6,943 nt of DNA, taken from contig CAYOHY010000077.1 of the NCBI GenBank assembly GCA_964403885.1, positions 1 to 6,943 of the forward strand, read 5' to 3'. This DNA is from CAYOHY01 sp964403885 (GTDB taxonomy: Bacteria; Actinomycetota; Coriobacteriia; Anaerosomatales; PHET01). The translations under genes and the position numbers were made by a program. The notes beneath the pieces were generated by a model. It was not told the DNA's origin. It did not search any database and worked only from the letters and a program-made list of their open reading frames with translations. Below, in pieces: positions 6,255 through 6,943 of this stretch. Numbering within the stretch: the stretch's first letter is position 1; every line of letters starts with the position of its first letter.

Positions 6255-6458
6255 ATGAGCGTGATGTCTAAGTGCCCCGGCTGCGGCATGGAGTCCGCCG
6301 AGATCCGCTGCCCGCGGTGCAACACCCTCAAGATCGTGGGCTGCACCGGCTCCTGCACCTTCTGCAAGAGCAAGTGCAGCACGGGTCCCGTCACCGCGCC
6401 GCCAAGTCGTGACGCGCGTGATGACGCCGAGCACCCCGGGACGCCGCTCGAGCGTTAG
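6255..6458 (+). CDS. Small cysteine-rich (zinc-ribbon-like) protein attached to feoB
   Basis: The product is 67 aa and its ATG immediately follows the feoB stop with no gap, so translation is presumably coupled. A second in-frame ATG at 6264 would shorten it by three residues. Eight cysteines lie within residues 7-41. The first four (7, 10, 19, 22: CPGC...CPRC) look like a zinc ribbon or rubredoxin-type knuckle pair. The second four (30, 34, 37, 41: C-x3-C-x2-C-x3-C) recall a tight metal or Fe-S site. The last 25 residues are polar and probably disordered. There is no membrane segment or signal peptide, so it is not the small FeoB-associated Cys-rich membrane protein, and it shows no winged-helix FeoC features. 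I do not recognise a named family. Position suggests a soluble partner of FeoB, for example an iron acceptor, sensor or assembly factor; this is inference. Confidence 0.75.
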   Translation: MSVMSKCPGCGMESAEIRCPRCNTLKIVGCTGSCTFCKSKCSTGPVTAPPSRDARDDAEHPGTPLER

Positions 6459-6468
6459 ACTGGTCGCA
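6456..6468 (+). promoter_or_regulatory. Possible -10 element for leaderless transcription of the acetyltransferase
   Basis: TAGACT at 6456-6461 ends exactly where a -10 box would sit if the ATG at 6468 were also the transcription start. There is no Shine-Dalgarno sequence before this ATG. The arrangement TANNNT followed by a start codon about seven bases later is common for leaderless genes in Actinomycetota. No good -35 is visible, and the TAG is also the stop codon of the upstream gene, so chance is possible. Confidence 0.35.
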
Positions 6469-6943
6469 TGACCACGCAACCGCTCATCAGGCCTGCCACC
6501 GACGCCGACGTGCCACAGCTCGTCGAGTTCCGCTCGGCGATGTTTCGCGACATGGGTTGGACCGACGACGCACGCATCGAGATGCTCGAGCCGCACTACG
6601 CCGCCTACGTCCGAGACGCCACCCAGCGCGGGGACTTCGTCGCCTGGATAGCCGAGGTCGACGGCCAGACCGCCGGTGGCGTGGGGCTGCTGTGGGAGCG
6701 CGTGCCGCCCACGGTGCGCAACATCACCGGCAAGCAGGCCTACATCCTGGCGATGTACGTGCGCCCCGAGTTCCGCCGCAAGGGCATCGCTCATCAGCTG
6801 ATCGAGACCGCGGTGACCTACGCGCGTGAGAACGGCGCCGAGGTGGTCTCGCTGCACTACAGCCCGGCCGGCAAGGGGCTCTACGAGAAGCTGGGCTTCA
6901 CGGTCTCGCCGGAGATGCGGCTGTTCACCGACCCCAGCTCCGC
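6468..6943 (+). CDS. GNAT-family N-acetyltransferase (3' partial)
   Basis: This is an acetyl-CoA-dependent N-acyltransferase of the GNAT fold; the substrate is unknown. The frame is open to the right edge, giving 158 residues. The N-terminal strand and helix (IRPATDADVPQLVEFR) are typical. Motif A is clear: a strand ILAMYVRPEFRRKGIAHQLI (about 93-112) with the R-x-x-G-I-A pyrophosphate-binding loop. It is followed by a second strand (AEVVSLHYSP) and by LYEKLGF, the usual motif B end. Only a few residues are likely missing, since GNAT proteins are about 150-180 aa. The ATG at 6468 lies nine bases after the stop of the Cys-rich gene and lacks a ribosome binding site. It may be co-transcribed with feo or have its own start, and nothing in the sequence links it to iron uptake. 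Confidence 0.88.
   Translation, partial: MTTQPLIRPATDADVPQLVEFRSAMFRDMGWTDDARIEMLEPHYAAYVRDATQRGDFVAWIAEVDGQTAGGVGLLWERVPPTVRNITGKQAYILAMYVRPEFRRKGIAHQLIETAVTYARENGAEVVSLHYSPAGKGLYEKLGFTVSPEMRLFTDPSS

Noticed and set aside
4353..6857. Very long open frame (about 830 codons) on the minus strand, antisense to feoB
   Set aside because: It is His/Asp/Arg-rich low-complexity translation typical of the antisense frame of a GC-rich gene. It matches no family and fully overlaps the unmistakable feoB.
1..6943. CRISPR arrays, tRNA or rRNA genes, insertion sequences, phage or defence genes
   Set aside because: I saw no spaced direct repeats, tRNA-like cloverleafs, transposase motifs or terminal inverted repeats. 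All sizeable regions are explained by chemotaxis, iron uptake and acetyltransferase genes.

Overview
The window is a GC-rich, densely coding stretch with every recognisable gene on the + strand and almost no intergenic space. It contains the 3' part of a chemotaxis (che) operon, followed by a ferrous-iron uptake (feo) operon and the start of an acetyltransferase gene. The very high GC at third codon positions, GTG starts and a possible leaderless start for the last gene suggest a high-GC Gram-positive (Actinomycetota). A B. subtilis-type chemotaxis set with CheD plus an FeoAB system would fit an anaerobic, motile member such as a deep Coriobacteriia-like lineage. That placement is inference; the window has no rRNA or other phylogenetic marker.

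Positions 2-3858 (che part): cheR (5' end outside the window), cheD, a two-domain response regulator (CheY-like receiver fused to a CheX/CheC-like domain), cheB, and a second response regulator with an N-terminal four-cysteine module and a C-terminal receiver. Gaps are 1, 12, 3 and 19 bases, so this is almost certainly one transcript. CheR methylates receptor glutamates, CheB removes the methyl groups and deamidates, and CheD deamidates receptor glutamines. The receiver-CheX fusion may combine a phospho-acceptor and a phosphatase in one chain. No stand-alone CheC, CheX or CheY is seen here.

Positions 3859-3974 form the only real regulatory region: a good sigma70-type promoter (TTGACA, 18 bases, TAGTAT), with a 7+6+7 inverted repeat starting 13 bases after the -10 box and a strong ribosome binding site in front of feoA. 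The layout suggests a metal-dependent repressor.

Positions 3975-6458 (feo part): feoA, feoB (630 aa, with GTPase and membrane gate domains, of a subfamily with a variant first gate motif) and a 67-aa protein with eight cysteines that starts directly after the feoB stop codon. All three proteins carry clustered Cys or Cys/His motifs: two CxxC pairs in FeoA, CHCH near the N-terminus of FeoB, and a zinc-ribbon-like array in the small protein.

Positions 6468-6943: a GNAT-family N-acetyltransferase running off the right edge.

The most interesting items are the Cys4-receiver regulator, the receiver-CheX fusion, and the cysteine-rich feo set with its operator-like promoter.
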